Both the position numbers and the translations under genes were made by a program. Source: Nevskiaceae bacterium (GTDB lineage: Bacteria; Pseudomonadota; Gammaproteobacteria; Steroidobacterales; Steroidobacteraceae). From it: a stretch of DNA of 16,030 nucleotides. This document shows, piece by piece, positions 6,906 to 14,160 of the stretch. The DNA lies in the NCBI GenBank assembly GCA_024234075.1, contig JACKOV010000015.1, positions 1-16,030 of the forward strand. The letters run 5' to 3'. Under the pieces are notes generated by a model. That model ran no database searches, was not told the DNA's origin, and worked only from the letters and a program-made list of their open reading frames with translations. Within the stretch, counting starts at the first letter, position 1; every line of letters begins with the position of its first letter.

Positions 6906-7646
6906 TCAAATGCGGAAGCGCTCGCGCAGCTCGCTGGCCATGCGGCGGCTCACGACGAGGCGCTCGTCGCGCTCGCGCAGCCGCACGCAATACTGGCCTG
7001 CCGCGTCGCGCTCGATCGCGGCGAGGTAGGCGATGTTGACCAGGGCGCTGCGATGGATGCGCACGAAGCTCGTGCCGAGGTCTTCTTCGAGCGATTTCAG
7101 CGACTCTTCGATCAGGTCCTCGCCGGCCTCGTGGCGCACGGTCACGTATTTCTGGTCGGCGATGAAACAACGCACTTCGGCCAGCGGAATCAGCCTGGTG
7201 GTGTCGCGTACCTTGACGGCGATGTGGGTGCGCTGCGGCGCAAAGCGAGCCACCGCGGCAGCCTGCGCGAGTTGCGGGCGCGTCAGACGGCCGGCCTGGG
7301 CGAGCGCGGCGGCGAGCTTTTCGCGACGGATCGGTTTCAGCAGATAGGCGACGGCCTGGGCGTCGAAGGCGCTGAGCGCATACTCGTCGAAGGCGGTCGT
7401 GAAGATCACGGCCGGTGGCGCCGGATTCTCGGCGATGCGGCGCGCGGTCTCTATGCCGTCCATGCCGGGCATGCGCACATCGAGCAGCACGATGTCCGGA
7501 TCGCAGTCGTCGAGCTGCCGCAGTGCGTCCTCGCCATCCGTGGCTTCGCCGACGACCTGTGCCTCGCCCGTTTCGGCCAGCAGCGCGCGCAGGCGTTCGC
7601 GCGCCGGGACTTCGTCGTCGACGATCAGGACGCGCAGGGTGCTCAT
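6906..7646 (-). CDS. LytTR-family response regulator (AlgR/LytR type)
   Basis: A 246-residue cytoplasmic regulator. The receiver domain (residues 1-120) has the acidic pair Asp10-Asp11 in LIVDDE, the phospho-acceptor Asp56 in IVLLDVRMPGMDG, Thr83/84 in IFTTAFDEYA and Lys104 in YLLKPI. The C-terminal LytTR DNA-binding domain (about 140-246) contains HIAVKVRDTTRLIPLAEV, FIADQKYVTV, FVRIHRSALVNIAYL and VVSRRMASELRERF. This is the domain order of AlgR, which controls alginate, twitching and virulence genes in Pseudomonas; targets here are unknown. The ATG overlaps the kinase stop (ATGA, 7646-7643), so translation is probably coupled to the kinase that should phosphorylate it. No clear Shine-Dalgarno of its own is present, which fits coupling. 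I leave the symbol blank because algR homologues are not separable from other LytTR regulators by reading. Confidence 0.94.
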   Translation of the reverse strand: MSTLRVLIVDDEVPARERLRALLAETGEAQVVGEATDGEDALRQLDDCDPDIVLLDVRMPGMDGIETARRIAENPAPPAVIFTTAFDEYALSAFDAQAVAYLLKPIRREKLAAALAQAGRLTRPQLAQAAAVARFAPQRTHIAVKVRDTTRLIPLAEVRCFIADQKYVTVRHEAGEDLIEESLKSLEEDLGTSFVRIHRSALVNIAYLAAIERDAAGQYCVRLRERDERLVVSRRMASELRERFRI

Positions 7647-8758
7647 GCCGCGGCCGTCGCGCCCGGGGAAGGCGTGCGCAGATAGGGGAAGCGCAGCGTG
7701 ACGATGTACTCGTCGTCGAAGCGGCCGGCCTTGATGGTCGCGCGCTCGTCGTACATCAGCGTCAGGCGCTCGCGGATGTTGGCCAGCGCCAGCCGGTTGC
7801 CGTCGCGCATCTGCGCGCCTTCGGGCACGGGATTGCGGACCACGAGCGTGATCAGGCCGTTGGCGAACTCGCCCGAGACGGTGACGATGCCGCCGCCGCG
7901 CCGGGGCTCGATGCCGTGGTAGATCGCGTTCTCGAGCAGCGGCTGGATCAGCAGGCTCGGCACCATCGCATCGCGGGGCAGCGCGGCCGTGCGCCACTCG
8001 ACGCACAGCCTCTCGCCGAGGCGCAGCTTTTCGATCCGTTCGTAGATGCCGGCGACCTCGAGTTCGTCGGCGAGGGTGATCTGCGCGCGTTTCTCGGAGA
8101 GGTTGGCGCGGAACAGATCGGCGAGATCCTGCACGGCTTCCTCGGCCCGCGCCGGGTCGCTGCGCGTCAGCGAAGCGATGGTGTTCATGCTGTTGAACAG
8201 GAAATGCGGGCGGATCCGCGCCTGCAGGGCATGGACGCGCGCCTGCGCCTGCATCTCGATGTTGCGGCGCCATTCGTGCGTGACATAGAAGTAGCGCATC
8301 GCGACGCCGGCCACCACCAGGCCGATGCCGACATTGCGCGCCAGGAAGGCGAAGTGCTGATGCGGGAACAGGTCGCCGAAAGCTTCCGGGTCGACCAGGC
8401 TGCTCTGGCCAATGAGCCAGGTGACCTCGGAGATGACCGCGATCGTCAGCGCCACGACTCCGAGTACGGTCGCCGAGCCGCGGGCCACCGAGGTGTTGGC
8501 GATGCGGCCGCGCAGGGTGCACAGCAAGGCGGCGATCACCAGGCCGATCCACAACAGGAACAGCGAGGTGCGTGCCAGATCGGTCCAGATGCCGAGGCGG
8601 GCGTTGTCGCGCGCCAGGGTGAGCACCAGGGCCGTCAATTCGACGATCAGCACCACCGCGAGCACCGCCCGCGGCGCGCAGAAGTCCGGCAGATAGAGTG
8701 CGCGGATCGCAGCGCCGGTCGGTTGCGAGGGCTCGGGGCGCGCGCTGCTGTTGCTCAT
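7643..8758 (-). CDS. Sensor histidine kinase of the AlgZ/FimS (LytS-like, HPK8) type
   Basis: A 371-residue inner-membrane kinase. Four hydrophobic segments lie at about residues 30-48, 62-82, 96-117 and 137-158, after a cytoplasmic N-terminus. The HisKA_7TM-less LytS-type kinase core follows: QARIRPHFLFNSMNTIASL with the phospho-acceptor His185, and LLIQPLLENAIYHGIE with the ATP-binding Asn277. NRLALANIRERLTLMY (321-336) marks the reduced G-box region typical of this class. There is no recognisable periplasmic sensor domain, as in AlgZ, so the signal is probably sensed within the membrane bundle. The ATG overlaps the stop of the upstream dehydrogenase gene (ATGA, 8758-8755) and the gene's own stop overlaps the regulator start, so all three genes should be co-translated. 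No obvious Shine-Dalgarno precedes the ATG. Confidence 0.94.
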   Translation of the reverse strand: MSNSSARPEPSQPTGAAIRALYLPDFCAPRAVLAVVLIVELTALVLTLARDNARLGIWTDLARTSLFLLWIGLVIAALLCTLRGRIANTSVARGSATVLGVVALTIAVISEVTWLIGQSSLVDPEAFGDLFPHQHFAFLARNVGIGLVVAGVAMRYFYVTHEWRRNIEMQAQARVHALQARIRPHFLFNSMNTIASLTRSDPARAEEAVQDLADLFRANLSEKRAQITLADELEVAGIYERIEKLRLGERLCVEWRTAALPRDAMVPSLLIQPLLENAIYHGIEPRRGGGIVTVSGEFANGLITLVVRNPVPEGAQMRDGNRLALANIRERLTLMYDERATIKAGRFDDEYIVTLRFPYLRTPSPGATAAA

Positions 8759-9633
8759 GGCCGGCGGCGCTGCGCGCACGACTCCTGCTTGAGGCGGAAC
8801 ACGGCCGAGATGTCTTCGTCGCCGTGACCCCGACGGATCAGTTCGGCGTACTCCGTCAGCATTTCCTCGACGACCGGCAGCGAGATGCCGGCTGCGGCGG
8901 CCATTTCGCGGCAGATCAGCAGGTCTTTTTCGTGCAGGCGGACGCGGAAACCGGCGGGGTAGCTGCCGCGGATCATGTTCGGTGCGCGATGCACGAAGTA
9001 CCACGAGGAGCCGGCGCCCTGGCCGAGGGTGTCGACCAGCTTCTGCAGCGGCAGGCCCTGGACCTCGGCGAAGGCCATGGCCTCGGCGACGGCGCGGATG
9101 ATGCCGGCGCACATGATCTGGTTGGTGGCCTTGGCGGCCTGGCCGGCACCGCTTTCGCCGAACCAGGTGATGGTGTGGCCGAGGGTGCCCAGCACCAGTT
9201 GCGCACGCTCGAAGGCCAGCGCATGGCCGCCGCACATGATCGCGAGCTTGGCGTCACGGGCGCCTTCGACGCCGCCGCTGACCGGGCAGTCGAGGAACTC
9301 GGCGCCCTGCGCGGCCAGACGTGCGGCCGCCTCGCGTGCGGTCGTGGCGCTGACCGTGGAGGTGTCGATCACCAGGGTGCCGTGACGGATCCCTGGCAGG
9401 AGGGCGTCGACGACTTCGAGGACGTCGGTATCGGCCGAGACGCAGATTACCAGGGCGTCGCAGGCGGCGGCGAGCGCGGCCGGTGTGGCGGCGTCGAGGC
9501 AGTGCAGCTCGGTGGCGAGCGCGGTCGCCTTGTGCCGGCTGCGGTTCCAGATGCCGGTGAGGATGCCGCGGCGTGCGAGATTGCGCGCCATCGGCGCACC
9601 CATGGCTCCGAGACCCAGAACTCCTACCCGCAT
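8755..9633 (-). CDS. NAD(P)-dependent beta-hydroxyacid dehydrogenase (3-hydroxyisobutyrate dehydrogenase family)
   Basis: A 292-residue cytoplasmic oxidoreductase of the family that includes 3-hydroxyisobutyrate dehydrogenase and tartronate semialdehyde reductase. The N-terminal Rossmann motif VGVLGLGAMGAPMARNL (residues 3-19) binds the dinucleotide; an Asn30-Arg31 pair after the second strand is the usual place for 2'-phosphate contact, suggesting NADP(H) is possible. Substrate and catalytic motifs follow: FLDCPVSGGVEGA (113-125), GAGQAAKATNQ with the catalytic Lys168, and LHEKDL (Lys236-Asp237). The exact substrate cannot be read from sequence. ATG 9633 is preceded by GAAGGCGAGG. The gene starts 54 bases after the DUF4124 stop and its own stop overlaps the kinase start, an unusual partner for an AlgZ/AlgR pair. 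Confidence 0.94.
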   Translation of the reverse strand: MRVGVLGLGAMGAPMARNLARRGILTGIWNRSRHKATALATELHCLDAATPAALAAACDALVICVSADTDVLEVVDALLPGIRHGTLVIDTSTVSATTAREAAARLAAQGAEFLDCPVSGGVEGARDAKLAIMCGGHALAFERAQLVLGTLGHTITWFGESGAGQAAKATNQIMCAGIIRAVAEAMAFAEVQGLPLQKLVDTLGQGAGSSWYFVHRAPNMIRGSYPAGFRVRLHEKDLLICREMAAAAGISLPVVEEMLTEYAELIRRGHGDEDISAVFRLKQESCAQRRRP

Positions 9634-9687
9634 CCTCGCCTTCGCTGCTGGCGCGCCTGGGCGGCGCGATCGGCCAAGTCTAGCGGG

Positions 9688-10164
9688 TCAGCGCGGGCCG
9701 CAGACGCTGTCGCGTTCGGCACGGGCGTCGATCCGCGCCTGCGCCAGCTCGGCCTCGGACAGGTAGACGCGCTGGCCGTCCTTGTCTTCGCGGTAGAGGC
9801 GGCGGGCGGCGATCGACCGTTCGTAGCGCTCGGTCGCGTCCTTGCACTGCTCGGCGCGTTTCTTGCGCAGGTCTTCCTGCACCTGGCGGGCCGTGGCCTC
9901 GGCGTCGAGCTGGTCGGAGATCGCGGCGTTGCGGGCGGCGAACGAGTCGGCGGCGGAGGTGGAGTTGTCGCTCTGAGCGCCGGATTCCGCTGCCGTGGCG
10001 ATCGGGGTGGGCGCGGTCGATTTGATGAGCTGGGCGCCGTCGACCGGCACATCGCTGTAGTGCCAGTTGCCCTGATGGTCTTTCCAGCGCCAGACGTCGG
10101 CCCGGGCAAGGCTGGCGGCGAACACCAGGGTCACGGCGGTGGCAATGAGGATGCGTGCGGTCAT
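9688..10164 (-). CDS. DUF4124 domain secreted or periplasmic protein
   Basis: A 158-residue protein with a Sec signal peptide (MTARILIATAVTLVFAASLARA, cleavage after about residue 22) followed immediately by the DUF4124 pattern VWRWKDHQGNWHYSDVPVDGA (about 24-44). The family is widespread in gammaproteobacterial envelopes; its function is unknown. The middle is Ser/Thr/Ala-rich and the C-terminal half is a charged, probably helical region (DQLDAEATARQVQEDLRKK, then YLSEAELAQARIDARAERD), with two cysteines (in EQCKD and SVCGPR) that could form a disulfide. ATG 10164 has GGAGAG six bases upstream. The frame stays open upstream through the antisense of the amtB region, but the signal peptide fixes this start. 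It lies between the amtB hairpin and the dehydrogenase gene. Confidence 0.9.
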   Translation of the reverse strand: MTARILIATAVTLVFAASLARADVWRWKDHQGNWHYSDVPVDGAQLIKSTAPTPIATAAESGAQSDNSTSAADSFAARNAAISDQLDAEATARQVQEDLRKKRAEQCKDATERYERSIAARRLYREDKDGQRVYLSEAELAQARIDARAERDSVCGPR

Positions 10165-10187
10165 GGGCGGCTCTCCGTCGAGGAGAC

Positions 10188-10193
10188 AGTATG
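10188..10193 (-). promoter_or_regulatory. Possible -10 element of the DUF4124 gene
   Basis: CATACT lies 23 bases upstream of ATG 10164 and matches four to five positions of the -10 consensus. It sits just downstream, in the direction of transcription, of the strong hairpin after amtB, where a new promoter would be needed. No convincing -35 hexamer is present at 16-18 bases, so it may need an activator. Confidence 0.35.
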
Positions 10194-10229
10194 ACCAGAA
10201 GCGGGCTGGCCGAAGTTTGAACTCTGTCA

Positions 10230-10269
10230 CATCGGGCGGGTTCGCGGCCACCCCGCAACCCGCCCGATG
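10230..10269 (-). terminator. Strong GC-rich hairpin after amtB, probable terminator or mRNA-stabilising stem
   Basis: Arms 10230-10242 and 10257-10269 are perfect 13-base complements (CATCGGGCGGGTT on the + strand). Inside the 14-base loop, GCGG (10244-10247) pairs again with CCGC (10253-10256), leaving one bulged base and a five-base tip, so the full stem is 17 pairs. It begins 23 bases after the amtB stop. There is no run of T after it on the - strand, so it may act through Rho, or protect the glnK-amtB mRNA 3' end, rather than as a classic intrinsic terminator. Confidence 0.7.
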
Positions 10270-10292
10270 CACCCGCCGCCGGCCTGAGGCCG

Positions 10293-11603
10293 TCAGTCGT
10301 AGGCCCGCTCGCCGTGCTCGGCGAGGTCGAGGCCCTCCCGCTCGGTGTCGTCGCCCGGGCGGAGGCCGACCGTGAACTTCGCCACCGCGAAGGCGATCAC
10401 TGTGATCAGTGTGGACCAGACGATCGTGAACAGCACGCTGATGGCCTGGACGCCGAACTGCCTGCCGATGTTGTCGATCTCGGCGACGCCGCCGAAGGAC
10501 GGCGCGCCGAGGATGGCCACGCCGAGCGCGCCGACGATGCCGCCGACCGCGTGGACGCCGAACACGTCCAGTGAGTCGTCGTAGCCCAGCGCCTTCTTCA
10601 GGCTCGCGACCGCCCACAGGCAGATCACGCCGGCGATGAGGCCGAGGACGATCGCACCGGCGACGCCCACCGAGCCGCAGGACGGCGTGATCGCCACCAG
10701 GCCGGCGATGGCGCCGGACGCGGCGCCTAGCACCGTCGGCTTGCCTTTGAAAATCCATTCGGCGAACACCCAGGCGATCACCGCGGCTGCCGTGCAGACA
10801 TAGGTGTTGAGCAGCACCAGGCCGGAGCTGACGCCGGCGCCGAGGCCCGAGCCGACGTTGAAGCCGAACCAGCCCACCCAAAGCAGCGAGGCGCCGGTGA
10901 GGACGTACGGCAGATTGTGCGGCTGGATGGCCGTCGTGCCGTAGCCGAGGCGCTTGCCGACGATCAGCGCGCCGACGAGGCCTGCGATACCGGCGTTGAT
11001 GTGCACCACCGTGCCGCCGGCGTAGTCGATGGCGCCCAGGTCGGCGATCCAGCCGCCGCCCCAGACTGCGCGGGCGATCACGAGGTAGGAGCAGGTGAAC
11101 CAGATCACCGCGAAGATCAGCACCGCGGAGAACTTGGTGCGTTCGGCGAAACCGCCGACCGCGAGCGCGGTGGTGATTGCTGCGAACGTGGCTTGGAAGG
11201 CGACGAACAGCAGTTCCGGAATGGTGCCGGACACGGCGTCGGGCGAGATGTTGCTGACCAGGAGCGCATCGAAGCCGCCGATGAAGCGGCCTTCACCGGT
11301 GAACGCGAGGCTGTAGCCGTAGACGACCCACAGCACCGTCAGCAGCGAGAACACCACGAATACCTGGATCGACGTGGACAGCACGTTCTTGGAGCGCACC
11401 TGGCCGCCGTAGAACAGCGCGAGGCCCGGCACGGCCATCATGATGACCAGCACCGTGCTCGCCAGCATCCAGGCGGTATCGCCGGTGTCGAGGACGGGTT
11501 TGGCGTCCTGCGCGCTGGCCAGTGCGGGCAGCAGGGCCAGCAGGCCGGGCAGGATTGCGCGCAGCCGGCGCGAAGGTGTCATCGGGGCGAGATCAATGCG
11601 CAT
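10293..11603 (-). CDS. amtB: Ammonium transporter AmtB
   Basis: AmtB is the trimeric inner-membrane ammonium channel. The 436-residue precursor has a signal peptide (cleavage likely after Ala31 in ALASA-QD) and then the usual eleven membrane helices. Function-determining residues are visible: the phenylalanine region LLFVAFQATFAAIT (Phe136/Phe140), Asp193 in AIDYAGG, and the twin pore histidines His201 in GGTVVHINAG and His351 in FGVHAVGG. WVGWFGFNVGSG and SGAIAGLVAITPSCG are family hallmarks. The C-terminus ends GLDLAEHGERAYD, the cytoplasmic tail that contacts GlnK. ATG 11603 has GGGAG six bases upstream; an internal Met8 is less likely. It lies 21 bases after glnK, the classic glnK-amtB operon under nitrogen control, and is followed by a strong hairpin. 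Confidence 0.98.
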   Translation of the reverse strand: MRIDLAPMTPSRRLRAILPGLLALLPALASAQDAKPVLDTGDTAWMLASTVLVIMMAVPGLALFYGGQVRSKNVLSTSIQVFVVFSLLTVLWVVYGYSLAFTGEGRFIGGFDALLVSNISPDAVSGTIPELLFVAFQATFAAITTALAVGGFAERTKFSAVLIFAVIWFTCSYLVIARAVWGGGWIADLGAIDYAGGTVVHINAGIAGLVGALIVGKRLGYGTTAIQPHNLPYVLTGASLLWVGWFGFNVGSGLGAGVSSGLVLLNTYVCTAAAVIAWVFAEWIFKGKPTVLGAASGAIAGLVAITPSCGSVGVAGAIVLGLIAGVICLWAVASLKKALGYDDSLDVFGVHAVGGIVGALGVAILGAPSFGGVAEIDNIGRQFGVQAISVLFTIVWSTLITVIAFAVAKFTVGLRPGDDTEREGLDLAEHGERAYD

Positions 11604-11624
11604 GTGCGACTCCCAGCTCTTTTC

Positions 11625-11963
11625 TCAAGTGGCCGCAGTGCCGGTCTCGCCGGTGCGGATCCGAATGGCCTGTTTTATTTCCGATACGTAGATTCTTCCG
11701 TCGCCGACCTTGCCGGTGCGCGCGACGTTGGCGATGGCCTCGATCACCGGCTCGACGATCTCCTCGTCGACGGCGATCGTGACCCAGGTCTTGGGCGTGA
11801 ACTCGACGCGGTACTCGGTGCCGCGGTAGTGCTCGGTATGGCCGTGCTGGTGGCCGTAGCCGTGCACCTCGCTGACCGTCATCCCCTGGACGCCGAGCCG
11901 GGCCACGGCGAGCTCGAGGTCGTCGAGCTTGTAAGGTCGGATAACTGCCGTGATCATTTTCAT
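11625..11963 (-). CDS. glnK: PII signal transduction protein, GlnK type
   Basis: A canonical 112-residue PII protein, the trimeric sensor of ATP/ADP and 2-oxoglutarate that plugs AmtB when nitrogen is plentiful. It starts MKMITAVIRPYKLDDL and ends QAIRIRTGETG. Key residues are present: Tyr51 (uridylylation site), Arg47 (inserts into the AmtB pore in E. coli), Gln39 and Lys58 (2-oxoglutarate binding) and the B-loop TGKVGDGRIYV near residues 82-92. The T-loop and its base are unusually rich in histidine (His34, 38, 40, 42, 45), where most PII proteins have GRQKGHTELYRG-like residues. The frame is open to 12260, but ATG 11963 gives the normal PII start. The Shine-Dalgarno is weak. It is called GlnK rather than GlnB because amtB follows and a sigma-54 promoter precedes it. 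Confidence 0.97.
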   Translation of the reverse strand: MKMITAVIRPYKLDDLELAVARLGVQGMTVSEVHGYGHQHGHTEHYRGTEYRVEFTPKTWVTIAVDEEIVEPVIEAIANVARTGKVGDGRIYVSEIKQAIRIRTGETGTAAT

Positions 11964-12082
11964 CGCCACCGGTATGGGCTCCGCGGGCCTGCTGCATTTC
12001 GTGCCGGACGCGGGCCGAATGCCGCGCGCGGCGTCGGCACGGCCCGCGCTATGCTGCGCAGGTACCGGCCCCCGAAGCCGTT

Positions 12083-12098
12083 TGCAGCTTCCGTGCCA
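12083..12098 (-). promoter_or_regulatory. Sigma-54 (-24/-12) promoter of glnK-amtB
   Basis: On the - strand the sequence is TGGCAC-GGAAG-CTGCA, against the consensus TGGCAC-N5-TTGCA, with the invariant GG and GC exactly ten bases apart. It lies about 120 bases upstream of the glnK ATG at 11963, so transcription should begin near 12072 and leave a leader of about 109 bases. The match and the gene it precedes agree with known NtrC/sigma-54 control of glnK-amtB in proteobacteria. Confidence 0.85.
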
Positions 12099-12150
12099 GC
12101 GGTTGGCGACGCTCAAGTACGTGATTTCGCGCCGGCCGGGCGAGGTTGCC

Positions 12151-12165
12151 GCACCGTTTTGGAGC
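12151..12165. promoter_or_regulatory. Possible NtrC binding site upstream of the glnK promoter
   Basis: GCACC-GTTTT-GGAGC resembles the NtrC dyad core GCACC-N5-GGTGC with one mismatch. Its centre is about 86 bases upstream of the inferred sigma-54 start, a distance from which an enhancer-binding protein can act by looping. A second clear site is not visible. Since the region also lies 65 to 80 bases upstream of ubiK on the other strand, it could overlap that gene's promoter. Confidence 0.5.
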
Positions 12166-12229
12166 CCGTTCACGTGCGGGTTGCGCCACGGCGGAGCAGC
12201 GGCCGGACAGTTCAAGCCGAGGATCCAAG

Positions 12230-12484
12230 ATGGAACAACCCCGAATCGAAGACATCGCACGCCGGCTGTTCGAGAGCCTGCCGCCGGCGCTGCGCACCAT
12301 GCAGCAGGACCTCGAGAACAACTTCCGCGCCGTGCTGCGCGCCAGCCTCGGCCGGCTCGATCTGGTCGCGCGCGACGAGTTCGATGCCCAGACCAAGGTG
12401 CTGGAGCGCACCCGCGCGCGGCTGGAGGAGCTCGAGCGCCGTTTCGCCGAGCTCGAGTCGAAGCTGCCGCCCGGCACCGGCTGA
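12230..12484 (+). CDS. ubiK: Ubiquinone biosynthesis accessory factor UbiK (YqiC, BMFP family)
   Basis: An 84-residue protein of the YqiC/UbiK family, which in Enterobacteria supports the later hydroxylation steps of ubiquinone synthesis with UbiJ at the membrane. The sequence fits the family in length and order: an N-terminal IEDIARRLFESLPPALRTMQ, then DLENNFRAVLRASLGRLDLVARDEFDAQ, and a C-terminal coiled coil KVLERTRARLEELERRFAELE (residues 56-76) that in relatives mediates trimerisation and membrane association. ATG 12230 has GAGG seven bases upstream. The frame is open back to 12146, but the start matches the family. It is divergent from glnK, 266 bases away, and 39 bases ahead of comM on the same strand, with which it is probably co-transcribed. 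Confidence 0.93.
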   Translation: MEQPRIEDIARRLFESLPPALRTMQQDLENNFRAVLRASLGRLDLVARDEFDAQTKVLERTRARLEELERRFAELESKLPPGTG

Positions 12485-12523
12485 CCCCGCGCAGCGGCGG
12501 ATCGACTCGCCTCGCGCGAGCCC

Positions 12524-14134
12524 ATGGCCATCGCCCGCATCGCCTGTCGCGCGCAGGTGGGCCTCGCTGCCCCGCCGGTCGAGGTCGAGGTGTATCTCGG
12601 CAATGGCCTGCCGTCGTTTTCGATCGTCGGTCTGGCGGCGACCGAGGTGAAAGAGAGCAAGGAACGCGTTCGCGCCGCGCTGGCGCATGCGGGTTTCGAG
12701 TGGCCGGCCGGCCGCATCACCGTCAATCTCGCACCGGCCGACCTGCCCAAAGACGGCGGACGCTTCGATCTGGCGATCGCGGTCGGCATTCTCGCGGCCT
12801 CGGGCCAGGTGGCGCAGGCCGCACCGTCGCGGCTTGCCGCGCACGAGTTTCTCGGCGAGCTTGGGCTGGCCGGCGAGCTGCGGCCGGTGCGCGGCACGCT
12901 GCTGGCGGCACGCGCCGCGGCCGCAGCCGGTCGCGAGCTGATACTGCCGCGTGCCAATGCCCCCGAAATGCGTCTGTTGCCGATGCTCGGTGTGCGTGCC
13001 GGAGCCGATTTGCTCGAGGTCTGCACGGCACTCGACGGCAAGACCGTGTTGCCGCTGGCGCGCGAGCTCGAGTGGCCGGCGGTGGGCGACGGTGGTGGTG
13101 CAGCGGCCGGAGCGACGACGATCTCGCTGGCCGATGTCTGTGGTCAGGTGCTTGCCAAGCGGGCGCTGCGGGTGGCCGCAGCCGGTGCACACAGCCTGCT
13201 GATGATCGGGCCGCCGGGCTGCGGCAAGAGCATGCTGGCGCAGCGCCTGCCGCCCTTGCTGCCACCGCTCGAAGATGCCGAAGCGCTCGAAGTCGCGGCG
13301 GTGGCCTCAGTCGCGGGCTGGAGCGTCGCGACGGGCGCGGCAGGGCATGGCGCGAATGTGGCGCCGGGCACGATGCCGGCCTGGCCGGTGCCGCGACCGT
13401 TCCGCGCGCCGCACCACACAGCATCGGCCGGCGCGATCATCGGTGGCGGCCCGCGGGCCCGGCCCGGCGAAATCACGCTGGCGCATCTCGGCGTGTTGTT
13501 CCTCGACGAATTCCCCGAGTTCGACCGGCGGGTGCTCGAAGCCCTGCGCGAGCCGCTCGAGAGCGGCGTGGTGTCGATTTCGCGGGCCGGCTTGCAGGCG
13601 GAGTATCCGGCGCGCTTTCAGCTGGTCGCAGCGATGAACCCTTGCCCCTGCGGTCATCATGGCGATCACGCGCGCCCCTGTCGCTGCCGGCCACGCGATC
13701 TGGCGCGCTACCGGGCACGGCTGTCGGGTCCGTTGCTCGATCGTATCGATCTGCGGGTCGCGCTCGAGACGGTGAGCGAGGTCGATTTGGCGGCCTACCG
13801 TCAGGCGCTCGATGGCGGTGCTTCGCTACCGCGGCAGCCGGCCGAACACGATCGGGCGCAGATCTGTCGGGCGCGCGCCCGGCAGCAGGCGCGGCAGGGC
13901 TGTCTCAACGCGGTGCTTGCCGGCAAGCTGCTGGAGCATTGCGCGCAGCCGACGCGCGCGGCGCTGCAGACGCTGGCCCTGGCCCGCGAGAAGCTGGGGC
14001 TGAGCCTGCGTGGCACGCATCGCGCCTTGCGGGTCGCGCGTACGCTGGCCGATCTGGAGGATTCGGAGGAGGTGGTCGAGGCGCAGGTGGCCGAAGCGAT
14101 CCAGCTGCGCCGCGGGCTGGGTGGAGAAGACTGA
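12524..14134 (+). CDS. comM: ComM/YifB-type AAA+ branch-migration ATPase (Mg-chelatase-like)
   Basis: ComM is a hexameric AAA+ helicase that extends D-loops during natural transformation; the same family is called YifB or Mg-chelatase-like. The 536-residue protein opens with the ChlI-like N-terminal fold (YLGNGLPSFSIVGLAATEVKESKERVRAAL, ITVNLAPADLPKDGGRFDLAIA). The ATPase core has Walker A GPPGCGKS (residues 229-236), Walker B VLFLDEFPEF (Asp328-Glu329), RPFRAPHHTAS, and the arginine-finger region LSGPLLDRIDL (Arg407). NPCPCGHHGDHARPCRC adds a Cys/His cluster (Cys374, 376, 386, 388), a common variant in non-enteric relatives that may bind zinc. The C-terminal domain (LSLRGTHRALRVARTLADLE) is the usual helical lid. 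The ATG at 12524 has only a weak GAG upstream. Presence suggests, but does not prove, natural competence. Confidence 0.96.
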   Translation: MAIARIACRAQVGLAAPPVEVEVYLGNGLPSFSIVGLAATEVKESKERVRAALAHAGFEWPAGRITVNLAPADLPKDGGRFDLAIAVGILAASGQVAQAAPSRLAAHEFLGELGLAGELRPVRGTLLAARAAAAAGRELILPRANAPEMRLLPMLGVRAGADLLEVCTALDGKTVLPLARELEWPAVGDGGGAAAGATTISLADVCGQVLAKRALRVAAAGAHSLLMIGPPGCGKSMLAQRLPPLLPPLEDAEALEVAAVASVAGWSVATGAAGHGANVAPGTMPAWPVPRPFRAPHHTASAGAIIGGGPRARPGEITLAHLGVLFLDEFPEFDRRVLEALREPLESGVVSISRAGLQAEYPARFQLVAAMNPCPCGHHGDHARPCRCRPRDLARYRARLSGPLLDRIDLRVALETVSEVDLAAYRQALDGGASLPRQPAEHDRAQICRARARQQARQGCLNAVLAGKLLEHCAQPTRAALQTLALAREKLGLSLRGTHRALRVARTLADLEDSEEVVEAQVAEAIQLRRGLGGED

Positions 14135-14160
14135 GCCGCCCGGCCCGGCAGTGGCTGCTG

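Noticed and set aside
8698..10194. A 498-codon open frame on the + strand
   Set aside because: It is antisense to the dehydrogenase and DUF4124 genes, both supported by motifs.
13643..13687. Cys/His cluster in ComM as a novel zinc insertion
   Set aside because: Many ComM/YifB proteins outside the enterics carry an NPCPCG...CRC segment at this place, so it is a known variant.
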